A stretch of DNA of 32,243 nt from Streptomyces hygroscopicus. Lineage in GTDB: Bacteria > Actinomycetota > Actinomycetes > Streptomycetales > Streptomycetaceae. Positions 14,383-24,100 of the stretch are shown here, piece after piece (within the stretch, counting starts at the first letter, position 1; every line of letters starts with the position of its first letter). The notes under the pieces were generated by a model, which did not search any database, was not told the DNA's origin, and saw nothing but the letters and a program-made list of their open reading frames with translations. The position numbers and the translations under genes were made by a program. The DNA lies in NCBI RefSeq assembly GCF_026168105.1, contig NZ_LBMW01000070.1, positions 1 to 32,243 on the forward strand. The letters are read 5' to 3'.

Positions 14383-15264
14383 TCAGTCGCCGGCGGACGG
14401 CCGGTCTCGGTGCTGTACGCGCCGGAACAACAGGTCGTTCACGACATGCCCCTTGTCCAGTCCCTGACCCTCGAAACGGGTCAGTGGACGGAAGCCGGGA
14501 CGCGGCGCGTACCCGCCGTCGGGCTGTGTGTTCTCGAAGTCCGGGTGCGCGGTGAGCACCTCGAGCATCTGCTCGGCGTACGGCTCCCAGTCCGTCGCAC
14601 AGTGCACCAGCGCGCCCGGCGCGAGACGGGTGGCGGCGAGCGTGAGGAATTCGGGCTGGATGAGCCGCCGCTTGTGGTGGCGCTTCTTGGGCCAGGGGTC
14701 GGGGAAGTAGACCCGCAGCCCGTCGAGGGAGCCGGGGGCGAGCATCTCGCGGAGCAGGATGATCGCGTCGCCGTTCCCGACCCGGATGTTGGACAGTCCG
14801 TTCCGGTCGGCGAGATTGAGCAGATTGCCCTGGCCGGGCGTGTGCACGTCCACGGCAAGGATGTTGGTGCCGGGGTCCGCGGCGGCCATCTCAGCGGTGG
14901 CCTCGCCCATGCCGAACCCGATCTCGAGCACGACGGGGTTCGTGTTCCCGAACAGTTCCGCCAGGTCGACGGTCCGCTGTCCGTCGATGTCCAGCCCCCG
15001 GGTGGGCCAGAACCGCTGCAGCGCGTCGGCCTGCCCGGCCGTCACCCGGCTCCGCCGGGGCTGGAAGCTCCGGATCCGCCGCTCGAAGTGCGATCCGGCG
15101 GGATCGGCCTTCGGCCCGTCGGGGAACCGGGGCTCACCCTTGGCCCGGGCGTGACGCACGGAGGAAGGGGGGGTGTGCGAAGGGCCCGCCCCGCTGGTAC
15201 GGCAGCTCTGACCGCCGAAGGCGGCCTCGGGGTCTTCGGAGACGAAATTGAGGGAGTCAGACAC
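14383..15264 (-). CDS. trmB: tRNA (guanine-N7-)-methyltransferase
   Basis: It uses S-adenosylmethionine to make m7G at position 46 of tRNA. The SAM-binding glycine motif is LEIGFGMGEAT, followed by an acidic strand end (ILAVDVH) and the family signature VYFPDPWPKKRHHKRR. The last stretch has LTRFEGQGL. The 293 residues include an N-terminal extension of about 50 residues, common in actinomycetes. GTG 15264 has no clear ribosome-binding site and lies 10 nt after a TAAAAT -10 hexamer, so the mRNA may be leaderless. It heads a probable trmB-prsW operon. Confidence 0.95.
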   Translation of the reverse strand: MSDSLNFVSEDPEAAFGGQSCRTSGAGPSHTPPSSVRHARAKGEPRFPDGPKADPAGSHFERRIRSFQPRRSRVTAGQADALQRFWPTRGLDIDGQRTVDLAELFGNTNPVVLEIGFGMGEATAEMAAADPGTNILAVDVHTPGQGNLLNLADRNGLSNIRVGNGDAIILLREMLAPGSLDGLRVYFPDPWPKKRHHKRRLIQPEFLTLAATRLAPGALVHCATDWEPYAEQMLEVLTAHPDFENTQPDGGYAPRPGFRPLTRFEGQGLDKGHVVNDLLFRRVQHRDRPSAGD

Positions 15265-15274
15265 AGTGGCTTCA

Positions 15275-15280
15275 ATTTTA
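15275..15280 (-). promoter_or_regulatory. -10 box of trmB, implying a near-leaderless mRNA
   Basis: TAAAAT on the minus strand, ten nucleotides before the GTG. A start 6-7 nt downstream would leave a leader of 3-4 nt. The -35 is not clear. Confidence 0.45.
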
Positions 15281-15386
15281 GGGCCTGGTTCGCCATGGTC
15301 TTCGGGGCCCGTGTCGCCGCGGCCGGTCTCGCTCCGGCTCGGTCCCGAGTCCCGCCCCCGGGCACCGGCTCACCTCTGGCGCCGGC

Positions 15387-16595
15387 TCACCCCTGGCCCA
15401 GTACCGCCAACGCTCTGCGTGCCACCTCCCTGCCGATCGGCAGGGACGCGGTCGCTGCCGGTGACGGTGCGTTCAGCACATGTACCGTCCGGGCGCCCTC
15501 CCTGATCAGGAAGTCGTCCACCAGCGTTCCGTCCCGCAGCACGGCCTGCGCCCGGACTCCCGCCGGAGCGCGCACGAGATCGTCTGCCTCGGCCCCCGGC
15601 AGCAACCGCCGCACCGCCTCCGTGAACGCCCCCTTCGACACCGACCGCCGCAGCTCTCCCGCTCCGTACCGCCAGTGCCGCCGCGCTATCCGCCATGATC
15701 CCGGCCAGGTCACCGTGGCGCCCAGCTCCCGTGGTCGTACGACCCCCCAGCCGTACCCCTCGCGCGCCAGCGCCGGCACCGCGTTCGGCCCGATGTGCAC
15801 CTCTCCGTCGGTCCCCCGGGTCAGATGCACCCCGAGGAACGGGAAGGCCGGGTCCGGCACCGGATACACCAGTCCCCGCACCAGCTCGGGCCGCGCCAGC
15901 TCGTAGTACTCGCCGCGGAACGGCACGATCCGCACGCCCGGGTCGTCCCCGGTCAGGCGGGCCACCTCGTCGCAGTGCAACCCGGCACAGTTGACCAGCA
16001 CGCGGGCGCGGAGCACGGTCCCGTCGCCCGTGCGCACGGCGACCCCCAGCGAGGGGCGGCGGTCGATCCGTACGGCCTGAGCCCCGTACCGGATCTCCGC
16101 CCCCGAGGCCTCGCCCAGCTGCCGGGCCACCGCCACGAAGTCGCAGATCCCGGTCGTGCCGACATGGATGGCCGCGAGGCCTCGCACCTCCGGTTCGTAC
16201 TCCGCTATCTGGGCGGGGCCCAGCTCTCTGACGGGAATGCCGTTCTCCCGGCCGCGCTGGACGAGCGCATGCAGGCGTGGCAGCTCCTCACGGTCCGTCG
16301 CGACGATCAGCTTGCCCGTGACGGCGTGCGCGATGCCGTACTCCGCGCAGAACTTGACCATCTCGGCGGCTCCCCGCACCGCGTACCGCGCCTTCAGGGA
16401 GCCGGGGCTGTAGTAGATCCCGCTGTGGATGACCCCGCTGTTGCGCCCTGTCTGGTGGCGGGCCGGGCCGGGCTCCTTCTCCAGGACCGTCACCCGCGTG
16501 CCCGGCGCGACACGCGTGATCGCATACGCCGTCGACAGACCGACGATTCCGGCACCGATCACCAGCACGTCGCAGTCGTAAGCGATCTCCCGCAC
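15387..16595 (-). CDS. lhgO: L-2-hydroxyglutarate oxidase (LhgO-type FAD protein)
   Basis: A DAO-family flavoprotein that would oxidise L-2-hydroxyglutarate to 2-oxoglutarate, a metabolite-repair step. The dinucleotide-binding motif CDVLVIGAGIVGLSTAYAI is at the N-terminus, followed by the family segment RHQTGRNSGVIHSGIYYSPG; NCAGLHCDEVA and the C-terminal VLNAPSPAATASLPIG are also typical. The frame extends to 16625, but GTG 16595 is preferred: it has GGGAGG 8 nt upstream and gives MREIAYDCDVLVIG, 402 residues. No operon partner is evident: trmB starts 122 bp beyond its stop. Confidence 0.9.
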   Translation of the reverse strand: MREIAYDCDVLVIGAGIVGLSTAYAITRVAPGTRVTVLEKEPGPARHQTGRNSGVIHSGIYYSPGSLKARYAVRGAAEMVKFCAEYGIAHAVTGKLIVATDREELPRLHALVQRGRENGIPVRELGPAQIAEYEPEVRGLAAIHVGTTGICDFVAVARQLGEASGAEIRYGAQAVRIDRRPSLGVAVRTGDGTVLRARVLVNCAGLHCDEVARLTGDDPGVRIVPFRGEYYELARPELVRGLVYPVPDPAFPFLGVHLTRGTDGEVHIGPNAVPALAREGYGWGVVRPRELGATVTWPGSWRIARRHWRYGAGELRRSVSKGAFTEAVRRLLPGAEADDLVRAPAGVRAQAVLRDGTLVDDFLIREGARTVHVLNAPSPAATASLPIGREVARRALAVLGQG

Positions 16596-16736
16596 CTGCT
16601 CCACCTCCCGGTTTCGATAGTGCACTGTGCCACTGACAATGCCCTCAAACCCGGGAGGCGCCGAAAGGCCGAGCAGGTCACGCGGTCACGCCGGACGCCC
16701 GCGGGCGGGCCGGGGGCCGTCGGGCCCCCGGGACGC

Positions 16737-18158
16737 TCAGGCAGGTGCCATCAGCAGTGGCCGGGCACGCTCCCGCAGCTCCGCCACGCGCGGCTCGTCC
16801 CCGTACGGCTCCAGCCGGTGCAGCAGATCGCGCACGTACTCGGTGGTACGCGCCGAAGATATGCGTCCGGCGACTTCGACCGCCCGTACGCCCTGCTCGC
16901 AGGCCGCGTCCAGGTTGCCCGACTCGAGCTCGGCGACCGCCGAGACCACCAGCCGGAGCCCGTGGGAGCGCACGAACTCCTCCGTGGGCCGCGACAGGGC
17001 CTGCTCGGTGAAGCGACGGACCTGGCGGGGCGCCTTGAGGTCGCGGTAGCACTCGGCGGCGTCCGCGGCGAAGCGGTCGTACGAGTAGAAGCCGAGCCAC
17101 GACGGGTCGTTGTCGCCGTCGCGCGCCCGCTCCAGCCAGCCCTCGGCGGCCTTCAGGGCCGCTCCGGCCGCCTGGGCGTCACCACCGCGCGCGTGTGCGC
17201 GTGCCTCGACGAGACGGAAGAAGCTCATGGTGCGGGCCGTGGCCAGGCCGCGGTTGCGCTCCAGGGCGGCCTGGGCGAGGTCGACGCCCTCGTCGCCGAA
17301 GCCCCGGTAGGTCGCCTGGAGCGACATCGAGGCCAGGACGTAGCCGCCCAGGGGCACGTCGGCCGCCGCGCGCGCGAGTCGCAGTGCCTGGATGTAGTAG
17401 CGCTGGGCGGCCTCCTGCTGGCCGGTGTCGAAGGCCATCCAGCCGGCGAGGCGCGTCAGTTCGGCGCTCGCCCCGAACAGCGCGCGGCCCACTTCGTCCG
17501 AGTACGAGCCGAGCAGCAGCGGCGCCGCCTCCACCCGTAAACACTCGGGCACCATCGAGGAACGCCAGTCACCGCCCCCGTACTTGGAGTCCCAGCGCCT
17601 GGCGTCCTCCGCGGCCTCGCGGAGCTTCTGGACATCGCTGTGGCCGACCTTCAGGGGTGCTCCGGACCCGTCGCCGGGGCCGGGGTCGCGCGCCACCGAG
17701 CTGTCGGCCGGGGTTATCAGCCAGCGGGAAGCTGGGGTGGCGTAGGCGCTCACCGCGAAGGATCCGGCCAGCGACTGCCAGATGCCGCCGCCGGTCCGGC
17801 GCCCGGCGAGGTCGAGGCGGTACAGCTCCGTCGCCGACTTCACCGCCTGTCCGACGTCCCGGGGGAAGGCGAGGCCCACTTCCGGTGCGGGATCCGCGTC
17901 CGCCAGACCGATCTCGTGGAGCGGTACGGGGCGGCCGAGCTTCTGGCCGATGGCCGCGGCGATGAGGTGGGGCGCGGCGCCCTGCGGCACCATGCCCTTC
18001 GACACCCAGCGCGCCACCGAGGTCTTGTCGTAGCGAAGAGTCAACCCGCGTTGGGCGCCAAGGTCGTTGACGCGCCGGGCGAGTCCTGCGTTGCTGATTC
18101 CCGCGAGGGCGAGAACGGCGCCGAGCTTTTCGTTCGGCCCGCGTTGCTCCCTGGACAT
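16737..18158 (-). CDS. NsdA/ORF1590-type regulator of sporulation and antibiotic production
   Basis: A 473-residue cytoplasmic protein. Residues 1-60 contain a helix-turn-helix-like region (NAGLARRVNDLG ... SVARWVSKGMVPQG). The rest is mostly helical and Ala-rich with TPR-like units (for example QQEAAQRYYIQALRLARAAA). It belongs to the Streptomyces family that includes NsdA, a negative regulator of differentiation, and the S. griseus sporulation protein ORF1590. By context, and from memory of the S. coelicolor map, it is the ORF1590-type member. ATG 18158 has GAGGGG 6 nt upstream. A second in-frame ATG at 18212 lies just after the predicted transcription start, so two nested products are possible, as reported for ORF1590 (from memory). 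Confidence 0.88.
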   Translation of the reverse strand: MSREQRGPNEKLGAVLALAGISNAGLARRVNDLGAQRGLTLRYDKTSVARWVSKGMVPQGAAPHLIAAAIGQKLGRPVPLHEIGLADADPAPEVGLAFPRDVGQAVKSATELYRLDLAGRRTGGGIWQSLAGSFAVSAYATPASRWLITPADSSVARDPGPGDGSGAPLKVGHSDVQKLREAAEDARRWDSKYGGGDWRSSMVPECLRVEAAPLLLGSYSDEVGRALFGASAELTRLAGWMAFDTGQQEAAQRYYIQALRLARAAADVPLGGYVLASMSLQATYRGFGDEGVDLAQAALERNRGLATARTMSFFRLVEARAHARGGDAQAAGAALKAAEGWLERARDGDNDPSWLGFYSYDRFAADAAECYRDLKAPRQVRRFTEQALSRPTEEFVRSHGLRLVVSAVAELESGNLDAACEQGVRAVEVAGRISSARTTEYVRDLLHRLEPYGDEPRVAELRERARPLLMAPA

Positions 18159-18222
18159 GCGCCACCCCTCGACACAGACGGCTGCCGCGGCGGTGGCATA
18201 ACCGCGCGGCATTCGTAAACCC

Positions 18223-18251
18223 AGCGTAGTTCGCCGCATCCCATGCGTTAA
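18223..18251 (-). promoter_or_regulatory. Promoter of the NsdA/ORF1590-like gene
   Basis: On the minus strand, -35 TTAACG (18246-18251) and -10 TACGCT (18223-18228) have a 17-bp spacer. The predicted start is near 18216, only a few nucleotides before the upstream ATG at 18212. Confidence 0.5.
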
Positions 18252-18896
18252 GGGGCGTAAATCCGGATGGCGGGATTGTGGTCCGTACCTCAGCACGGAG
18301 TGTTGCGGCGCGCTCCCGATGTGTGGCTGTGCGCCCGTCCGTGCGCTCTTCTCCGGCCACCGGGGGAGCGGTTCCATGGGCCGTGCGTGGGTCGGCCCGC
18401 TGTACTGGATCCAGTGGGCTGGGGGACACCGCCGCCTTCATCCCCGCGGGCGGCGGACCGGTCCGGGAGGCGAACTCCGCCTCCCGGACTGTGCGTTGCA
18501 CGCGGCCTTACGCAGCGTGCGCAAGCCTGGCCATCCGCGGCTGATTTGGCCGAAAATCGACGGTGGATTTCGGGGGCGATCAAGCCCCCGACCACGGCTG
18601 TTGAGGGCGCGAAGGGCGTCCTGGGGGAGCGAATCGGGGGCGCATTCGCGTCGCTGAACCTTTCCAGCCGCCCTGCGCGAACAGGGAGTTCACCGACTCG
18701 GGAGCGGCCTCGTCGGCCTCGTCCGCCGCCGGGGCGCCGGAGCCGATGTCGACGCGCCCGTCGGCGCATTCGCGTTCGCAAGGGCGCGTTCCGGGGCGCG
18801 CAACGCGTGACACACGCCCTCCAGTGCGCATTCTTCGTGGCAGCATGGGAGCCGTTCGTACGGTGCACTGGTTGTCCACAGCCTGTGGAGGCGTCG
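18252..18896 (+). other. Long intergenic region between divergent genes
   Basis: About 645 bp without a firm gene. Open frames cross it but most have no protein-like composition. One minus-strand stretch (about 18683-18800) has high GC3 and an acidic Ala-rich translation (GSGAPAADEADEAAPESVNS) with a GTG start near 18813 preceded by GGAGG; it may be a small gene of up to 77 residues ending at 18580. The right end holds the DnaA-box-like palindrome. Confidence 0.4.
18872..18891. promoter_or_regulatory. DnaA-box-like palindrome overlapping a ribosome-binding site
   Basis: TTGTCCACA (18872-18880) is a perfect Streptomyces-type DnaA box. It is half of the palindrome TCCACA-GCC-TGTGGA (18875-18889), whose right arm runs into GGAGG (18887-18891), the ribosome-binding site of the next gene. 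It could be a DNA operator or an mRNA hairpin that hides the binding site. Confidence 0.55.
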
Positions 18897-20981
18897 ATGC
18901 GGTGGTTGGTGGGATGGAGCAGCACCGCCGCTGGAGCAGCCGAGCCAGGATCGGCTGGAGCCACCGGACACGACGGCGAGACCGTGCACCCGGTGGGCTC
19001 CCAACTCCTGTGGGGCGACCCCGATCCGCTGTGGGCGGTCGGCGACTGGCGCCCCGACGAGGTCCGCGTCGTGAAGGCCGACGCGCAGACCCGGATCGCC
19101 GTCCTGGGCACGTGCGGAGCCACCGACGAGGAGTTGCGCGTGGGTCTCTTCGCCGCACGGGGAGGGGCACTTCGCCATCTGACCGCCTGGCCGGGCAGTT
19201 ACACCGCCGTCGTCCAGGTGGGGCGCAGGATCACGGTGTGCGGGGACCTCGCGGGTGCCCGGCCGGTGTTCTACACGCCCTGGGCGGGCGGCACGGCGTA
19301 CTCGACGGCCGCGCTGCCCCTCGCCGACCTCATCGAGGCCAACCTGGACTTCGGGCACCTGGCGGCCCTCCTCGCCGCCCCCGACGTTCCGGCCGCGGTG
19401 CACGACTCGACCCCGTACGACGGCGTACGGCGCATCCCGCCGGGGCATGCGCTCGTGCTGCGCGCGGGAGCCCGCGAGATCGCGGGGTACGAACCCGTCG
19501 CCTCCCTCGCGGTCGCCGCGCCGTCGGCGGACCCGGCCGCCGCGGTGGACGCGGTGCGCGACGCCCTCGTCGAGGCCGTACGCGCGCGCCTGGCGGCTCC
19601 CCGGCACGTGCCGGGCGCCGACATCGACCCCGGGCCCGTCCCCGGGATGGGCCCGGCGGAACGCCGTGCCGCGCGTGGGATGCCCGTCCCCGGAATCGGC
19701 GCGGACCTCTCCGGAGGGCCGGCCTCGGGCACGCTGGCACTGCTCGCGGCCGGACTGCCCGGGATGCCCGGCACGATCCTCGGACACGGCACCGGAGCCG
19801 GGGAGCGTCTGCTGGCCGTCACCTTCAACGACCTCGCCGTCAGGGGCCGCGAGGCCGAACTGGAGCGGGCCGGCACGCTGGCGGCCAATCCCCGGCTGCA
19901 CCACGTGGTGGTGACCGGCGGCGAGGAGGTGCTCCCCTACGCCGACCTGGAGGTCCCGCTGACGGACGAGCCGGGCCCGTCCCTGGTGACGGCGGCCAGG
20001 CACCGCGCGCGGCTGGCCTCGGGCAGCGCGGACCATTTCACGGGCTACGGCGCGCGCCAGGTCCTCGACGCGCATCCGGCCCGTCTCGCGGACCTGCTGA
20101 TGGACCGCAAGCGGCGTCATCTGGTGCGCCCCGTGGCCGCGTTGGCGAAGGCGGACGGCTCGGTGACGGTCCCCGCGCGCGTGTACGGGGCGGCGCGCAG
20201 GCTGGCCCGCACGCCGTACCGGGCCGGCGTCGACGCACTCGCCGACCGGCTGATGCAGCGGAGGTTCGAGGAGCCGGGGGGTGCCGTGGGGGCGTCGCTC
20301 GCCGCCCTCACCTGGGCAAGACCGGGACCCGCCGCTCGCTGGCTGACCGGCGAGGCCCTCGCTGAAGTATCGGTTCGTCTGCAAGGAGCCGGGTGGCGGC
20401 CGGGGGTCGGTCCGGGGCAGCGCCCGGGCGACTTCCGCGCGCGTGCGGCGCTCGCGAGGCATGCGGCGGATCTACGGGTGCTGGAGCAGGCCGCCGAGAT
20501 CCGCTCCCAGCGACTGCACGCGCCGTTCCTGGACAACCAGGTCGTCCGCGCGTGCCGGGTGCTTCCGGAGGCACTGAGGGTGCAGCCCGGGGCACGGGCG
20601 GCGATCCTGCGCACGGTCCTGGAGGGTGCGGGGGTCGGTCCCCTGCCGTCGGGCTGGGGCGCCCCCTCGCACGCGTCGTCGGCGGCCGCCGCCCGCGCGG
20701 GCCTGCGACTGGCCGCGGACTCCCTGGTGGCCCTGTTCGACACACCGCTGCTGGCGGAGGCGGGCCTGGTGGAGGCCCGGGTGGTCCGCAAGGCGGTGCG
20801 GTCCGCGGCGGCCGGCGCCCCGGTCCCTCTGGACGGCTTGGCGGACCTGGTCTCCCTGGAACTGTGGCTGCGCCGCCTGCTGGCCCGCCGCGGCACCTGC
20901 TGGACGGGCACTCCGGCCCGCGCCCGCGCCGTACCGGCGGGGATCTCGGCACGGGGGCGCGCGCTGGGGGCGGGGGCGTAG
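18897..20981 (+). CDS. Asparagine-synthetase-like protein with degenerate active-site motifs
   Basis: A 694-residue protein in the AsnB / lasso-peptide cyclase fold class. Residues 1-190 match the glutaminase half in layout but begin MRWLVGW, without the Cys2 nucleophile, so glutamine hydrolysis is not expected. The synthetase half has SGGPASG (272-278) where active enzymes have SGGxDSS, and TGYGARQVL where they have GxGGDE; RLHAPFLDNQVV near the end matches the conserved APFLD segment. It may be an amide- or isopeptide-forming enzyme with altered chemistry, or a non-catalytic relative. No lasso precursor, RRE protein or leader peptidase was seen near it. ATG 18897 follows GGAGG by 5 nt. The gene for the AfsR-like regulator follows 202 bp downstream. 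Confidence 0.85.
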   Translation: MRWLVGWSSTAAGAAEPGSAGATGHDGETVHPVGSQLLWGDPDPLWAVGDWRPDEVRVVKADAQTRIAVLGTCGATDEELRVGLFAARGGALRHLTAWPGSYTAVVQVGRRITVCGDLAGARPVFYTPWAGGTAYSTAALPLADLIEANLDFGHLAALLAAPDVPAAVHDSTPYDGVRRIPPGHALVLRAGAREIAGYEPVASLAVAAPSADPAAAVDAVRDALVEAVRARLAAPRHVPGADIDPGPVPGMGPAERRAARGMPVPGIGADLSGGPASGTLALLAAGLPGMPGTILGHGTGAGERLLAVTFNDLAVRGREAELERAGTLAANPRLHHVVVTGGEEVLPYADLEVPLTDEPGPSLVTAARHRARLASGSADHFTGYGARQVLDAHPARLADLLMDRKRRHLVRPVAALAKADGSVTVPARVYGAARRLARTPYRAGVDALADRLMQRRFEEPGGAVGASLAALTWARPGPAARWLTGEALAEVSVRLQGAGWRPGVGPGQRPGDFRARAALARHAADLRVLEQAAEIRSQRLHAPFLDNQVVRACRVLPEALRVQPGARAAILRTVLEGAGVGPLPSGWGAPSHASSAAAARAGLRLAADSLVALFDTPLLAEAGLVEARVVRKAVRSAAAGAPVPLDGLADLVSLELWLRRLLARRGTCWTGTPARARAVPAGISARGRALGAGA

Positions 20982-21027
20982 GAGCAGCGGCTCCCCTTCC
21001 CCTTCCCCTTCCCCTCTTCCCCCTTTC
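20981..21027 (+). terminator. Hairpin plus 37-nt pure pyrimidine tract
   Basis: GGAGC-AGCG-GCTCC (20981-20994) begins at the last base of the stop codon. It is followed by a pyrimidine-only run from 20991 to 21027 containing tandem CCCCTT units. It probably ends the asparagine-synthetase-like transcript. The tract is also a possible triplex-forming sequence. Confidence 0.6.
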
Positions 21028-21183
21028 GCCCATTCCCTCCGGAAGCCCGTCCTGAGGCAACTCCGTCCTCCGCGGCAGGCTTCGCCACCCGCAGCGGGCC
21101 CCGCCCGGACCGAGCCGCCCGGCTCCGCGGCTCCTCGAACAAACCCCGTGCCCCACGCAGCCGCCCCCGGTGAGAATGGGCCG

Positions 21184-24100
21184 GTGCAGTACAGGATTCT
21201 GGGCGTCGCCCAAGCAGAGGACGACCAGGGAACTCCCGTACCGGTCGGCGGCCCCCGCGTCCGCGCGCTTCTCACCGCCCTGGCCCTGCGCCCCGGCCGC
21301 AGCACCGCCCCGCAGACGCTGATCGACGAGGTCTGGGCCGACGACCCGCCGTTCGACGCCCCGGCCGCCCTCCAGGCGCTCGTCGGCCGCCTCCGCCGCG
21401 CCGTCGGCCGGGACGCGGTCGCCTCGGAACCCGGCGGCTACCGGCTCGTCGCCACCCGCGACACCGTGGACCTCTTCGTCTTCGAGGACCTCGTGCAGCG
21501 GGGCACCAAGGCCCTCGCGCACGGCGACGCGGCCGCCGCCGCGCGCGATCTCCGCGATGCCCTCACCCTGTGGCAGGGCCCGGCCCTCGCCGACCTCCCC
21601 GACCGCGGCGCCGCCGCCCGCCCCGAGGCCCTCCGTCTTTCGGCGACTCGCTCCCTCCTCGACGCCGAACTGCGCCTGGGCCGCGCCCCCGACGTCGTAC
21701 CCGAGCTGATGGAGCTGACCAGGGCCCATCCGTACGACGAACCCCTGCACGCCCACCTCATCCGCGCCCTGCGGGCCACGGGCCGCGCCGCCGACGCCCT
21801 GGCGGCGTACGAGGGCGTACGCCGTGCACTGGCGGACGGACTGGGCACGGATCCGGGCCCGGAACTCCAGGCCCTGCACGCCGAGTTGCTGTCCCCCGAG
21901 CCGACGACGCCTCCGCCTCCGCCGTTGCCTGCGCCTGCGCCGGACGAGCGCCGGAGCCCTGCCCCCGCGGCCCACTGCGCCTCCCGTGCCGCACGCACCG
22001 GCAATCTCCGCCCCCGGCTGAACTCCTTCGTCGGCCGGGAGCTCGAACTCGAGGCCATCCGTTCCGAACTGGACCGGGCCCGCCTGGTCACCCTCACCGG
22101 ACCGGGCGGCTCCGGAAAGACCCGTCTCGCCGAGGAAGCCGCCGCCGGGCTGCCGCAGGCGTGGCTGGCCGAGCTGGCCCCGCTCGACCGGCCGGATGCG
22201 GTCCCCGCCGCGGTGGTCAGTGCCCTCGGTCTGCGCGAGACCGTGCTGATCACCAATGAGATGGCGGTGCCACAGGATGATCCGGTGGCCCTGCTGATCG
22301 AGTACTGCGCTCCACGCAGCGAACTCCTGATCCTGGACAACTGCGAACATGTGATCGACGCCGCGGCCGAGCTCGCGGAGACCCTGCTGACGCACTGCCC
22401 CGGCCTCACCATCCTTGCCACCAGCCGCGAACCCCTGGGCGTGCCCGGCGAGTCGGTCCGTCCCGTCGAGCCCCTGCCACCCGATCCCGCGCGCCGCCTC
22501 TTCCTGGAGCGTGCGGCGGCCGTGCGCCCCGACGCGCCCGCCGCCCATGACCAGGAGGCCGTGGAGGAGATCTGCCGCCGTCTCGACGGCCTGCCCCTGG
22601 CCATCGAGCTGGCCGCGGCCCGCCTCCGGCTGCTGACCGCCCGGCAGATCGCCGACCGCCTCGACGACCGCTTCCGGCTCCTCACCTCCGGAAGCCGTAC
22701 GGCCCTGCCCCGCCAGCAGACCCTGCGCGCGGTCGTCGACTGGTCCTGGGACCTGCTCGACGAGCGCGAGCGCACCGTACTGCGCGAGGTCTCCTTCTTC
22801 GCCGGCGGCTGGGACCTCACCGCGGCCGAGGCCGTGTGCACCGAGCCCGCCGCCGAAGTCCTCGGGGCGCTCGTCGACAAGTCACTGATCCTCGCGACCC
22901 CTTACGACGGCGCCGGTGGTACGGACATGCGCTACCGCATGCTGGAGACCATCCACGAATACGCCATCGAGCGCGCCGCGGAGCTTCCCGGGCCGCGCGC
23001 CGCGGCGGAACGCCGCCACCGCGCCTGGGTGCGGGCGCTGGTCGAGGAGGCCGATCCCAGACTGCGTTCGGCCGACCAACTCCCGTGGATCCGCCGCCTG
23101 GAGACGGAACTCGACAACATCCGGGCCGGGCTGCACCGTGCGATCGCCGCCGGTGCCGAGGAGGAGGCCGCCGCCATGGCCCTCGCATCGGGCTGGTTCT
23201 GGTGGCTGCGCAACTACCGCCGTGAGGGCGCGGAGTGGCTGGACCGCGTCCTGAGCCTGGGAGCGGCCCTGGACGCGCGCGCCTCGGACGGCCGGGCGCG
23301 GCCCGCGGCGCCATCCGCCCTCGACGCTCTGGAAGGGCTCGCCGCGCCCGATCACATCGACGCATTCCTCGCCGGTGCCGACATCGAGGAACGGCATCCC
23401 CTCCACGCGACGCGGATGAAGCTGCGGTTGCTGCACCTGTTCCTCGTCTCGGAATCCCGTTCGGGCGACTCGATGCGCGACGAGAGGGCGCGGCGGTACG
23501 TCGCCCGGGTGCGCGCGGGCTTCGAGCGGGGCGGCCCGGACGCCGCCCGGCTGCCCGGCATTGTCTGGCCGTGGACGGCGTACCACCTGGGTGACTCCTA
23601 CGACCTGTGGAAGGCCATGGAGGCGACCCTCGCCAACTGCCGCAGATACGGCGGTGACTGGGAGATCGGCGTCAGCCTCATGCTCCGCACGCACATGCTC
23701 GTCGACTACCCGGGCGGCCTGGACGGCGTGGACGCCGACATCGCCGAGCTGCGTGCGATCAGCCGCCGGGTCGGCGACCGCTGGATGCGCGCCCAGGTGT
23801 GCAGCGCGGTCGGCGAGGCGGCGATGGGGCGCGGCGTGCTCCAGGAGGCGAAGGGCGAGTACGAGGAGGCGCTGCGGCTCGCCCAGGTGGTGGGGGCGTA
23901 TGCGGAGACCCCGTTCCTGCTCGCCCGGCTCGGCGAGATCGCCTACCGCGACGGGAAACGGGCCGACGCGCTGACAGCCCTTGACGAGGCCGACGGCGCC
24001 GCCGACCGGTACGGCGTGCAGGACGCCCGCGCATATGTGCGTCTGCTGCGCGCGCAGATGGCGCTGGACGACGGGGAGACCGCACGGGCACGTGAGTGGT

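Noticed and set aside
18267..20981. Lasso-peptide biosynthetic cluster around the asparagine-synthetase-like gene
   Set aside because: No precursor peptide, RRE protein, leader peptidase or dedicated ABC exporter is present next to it.
20626..21183. 186-codon N-terminal extension of the AfsR-like frame
   Set aside because: It overlaps the end of the asparagine-synthetase-like gene and crosses the pyrimidine tract; the winged-helix domain starts at GTG 21184.
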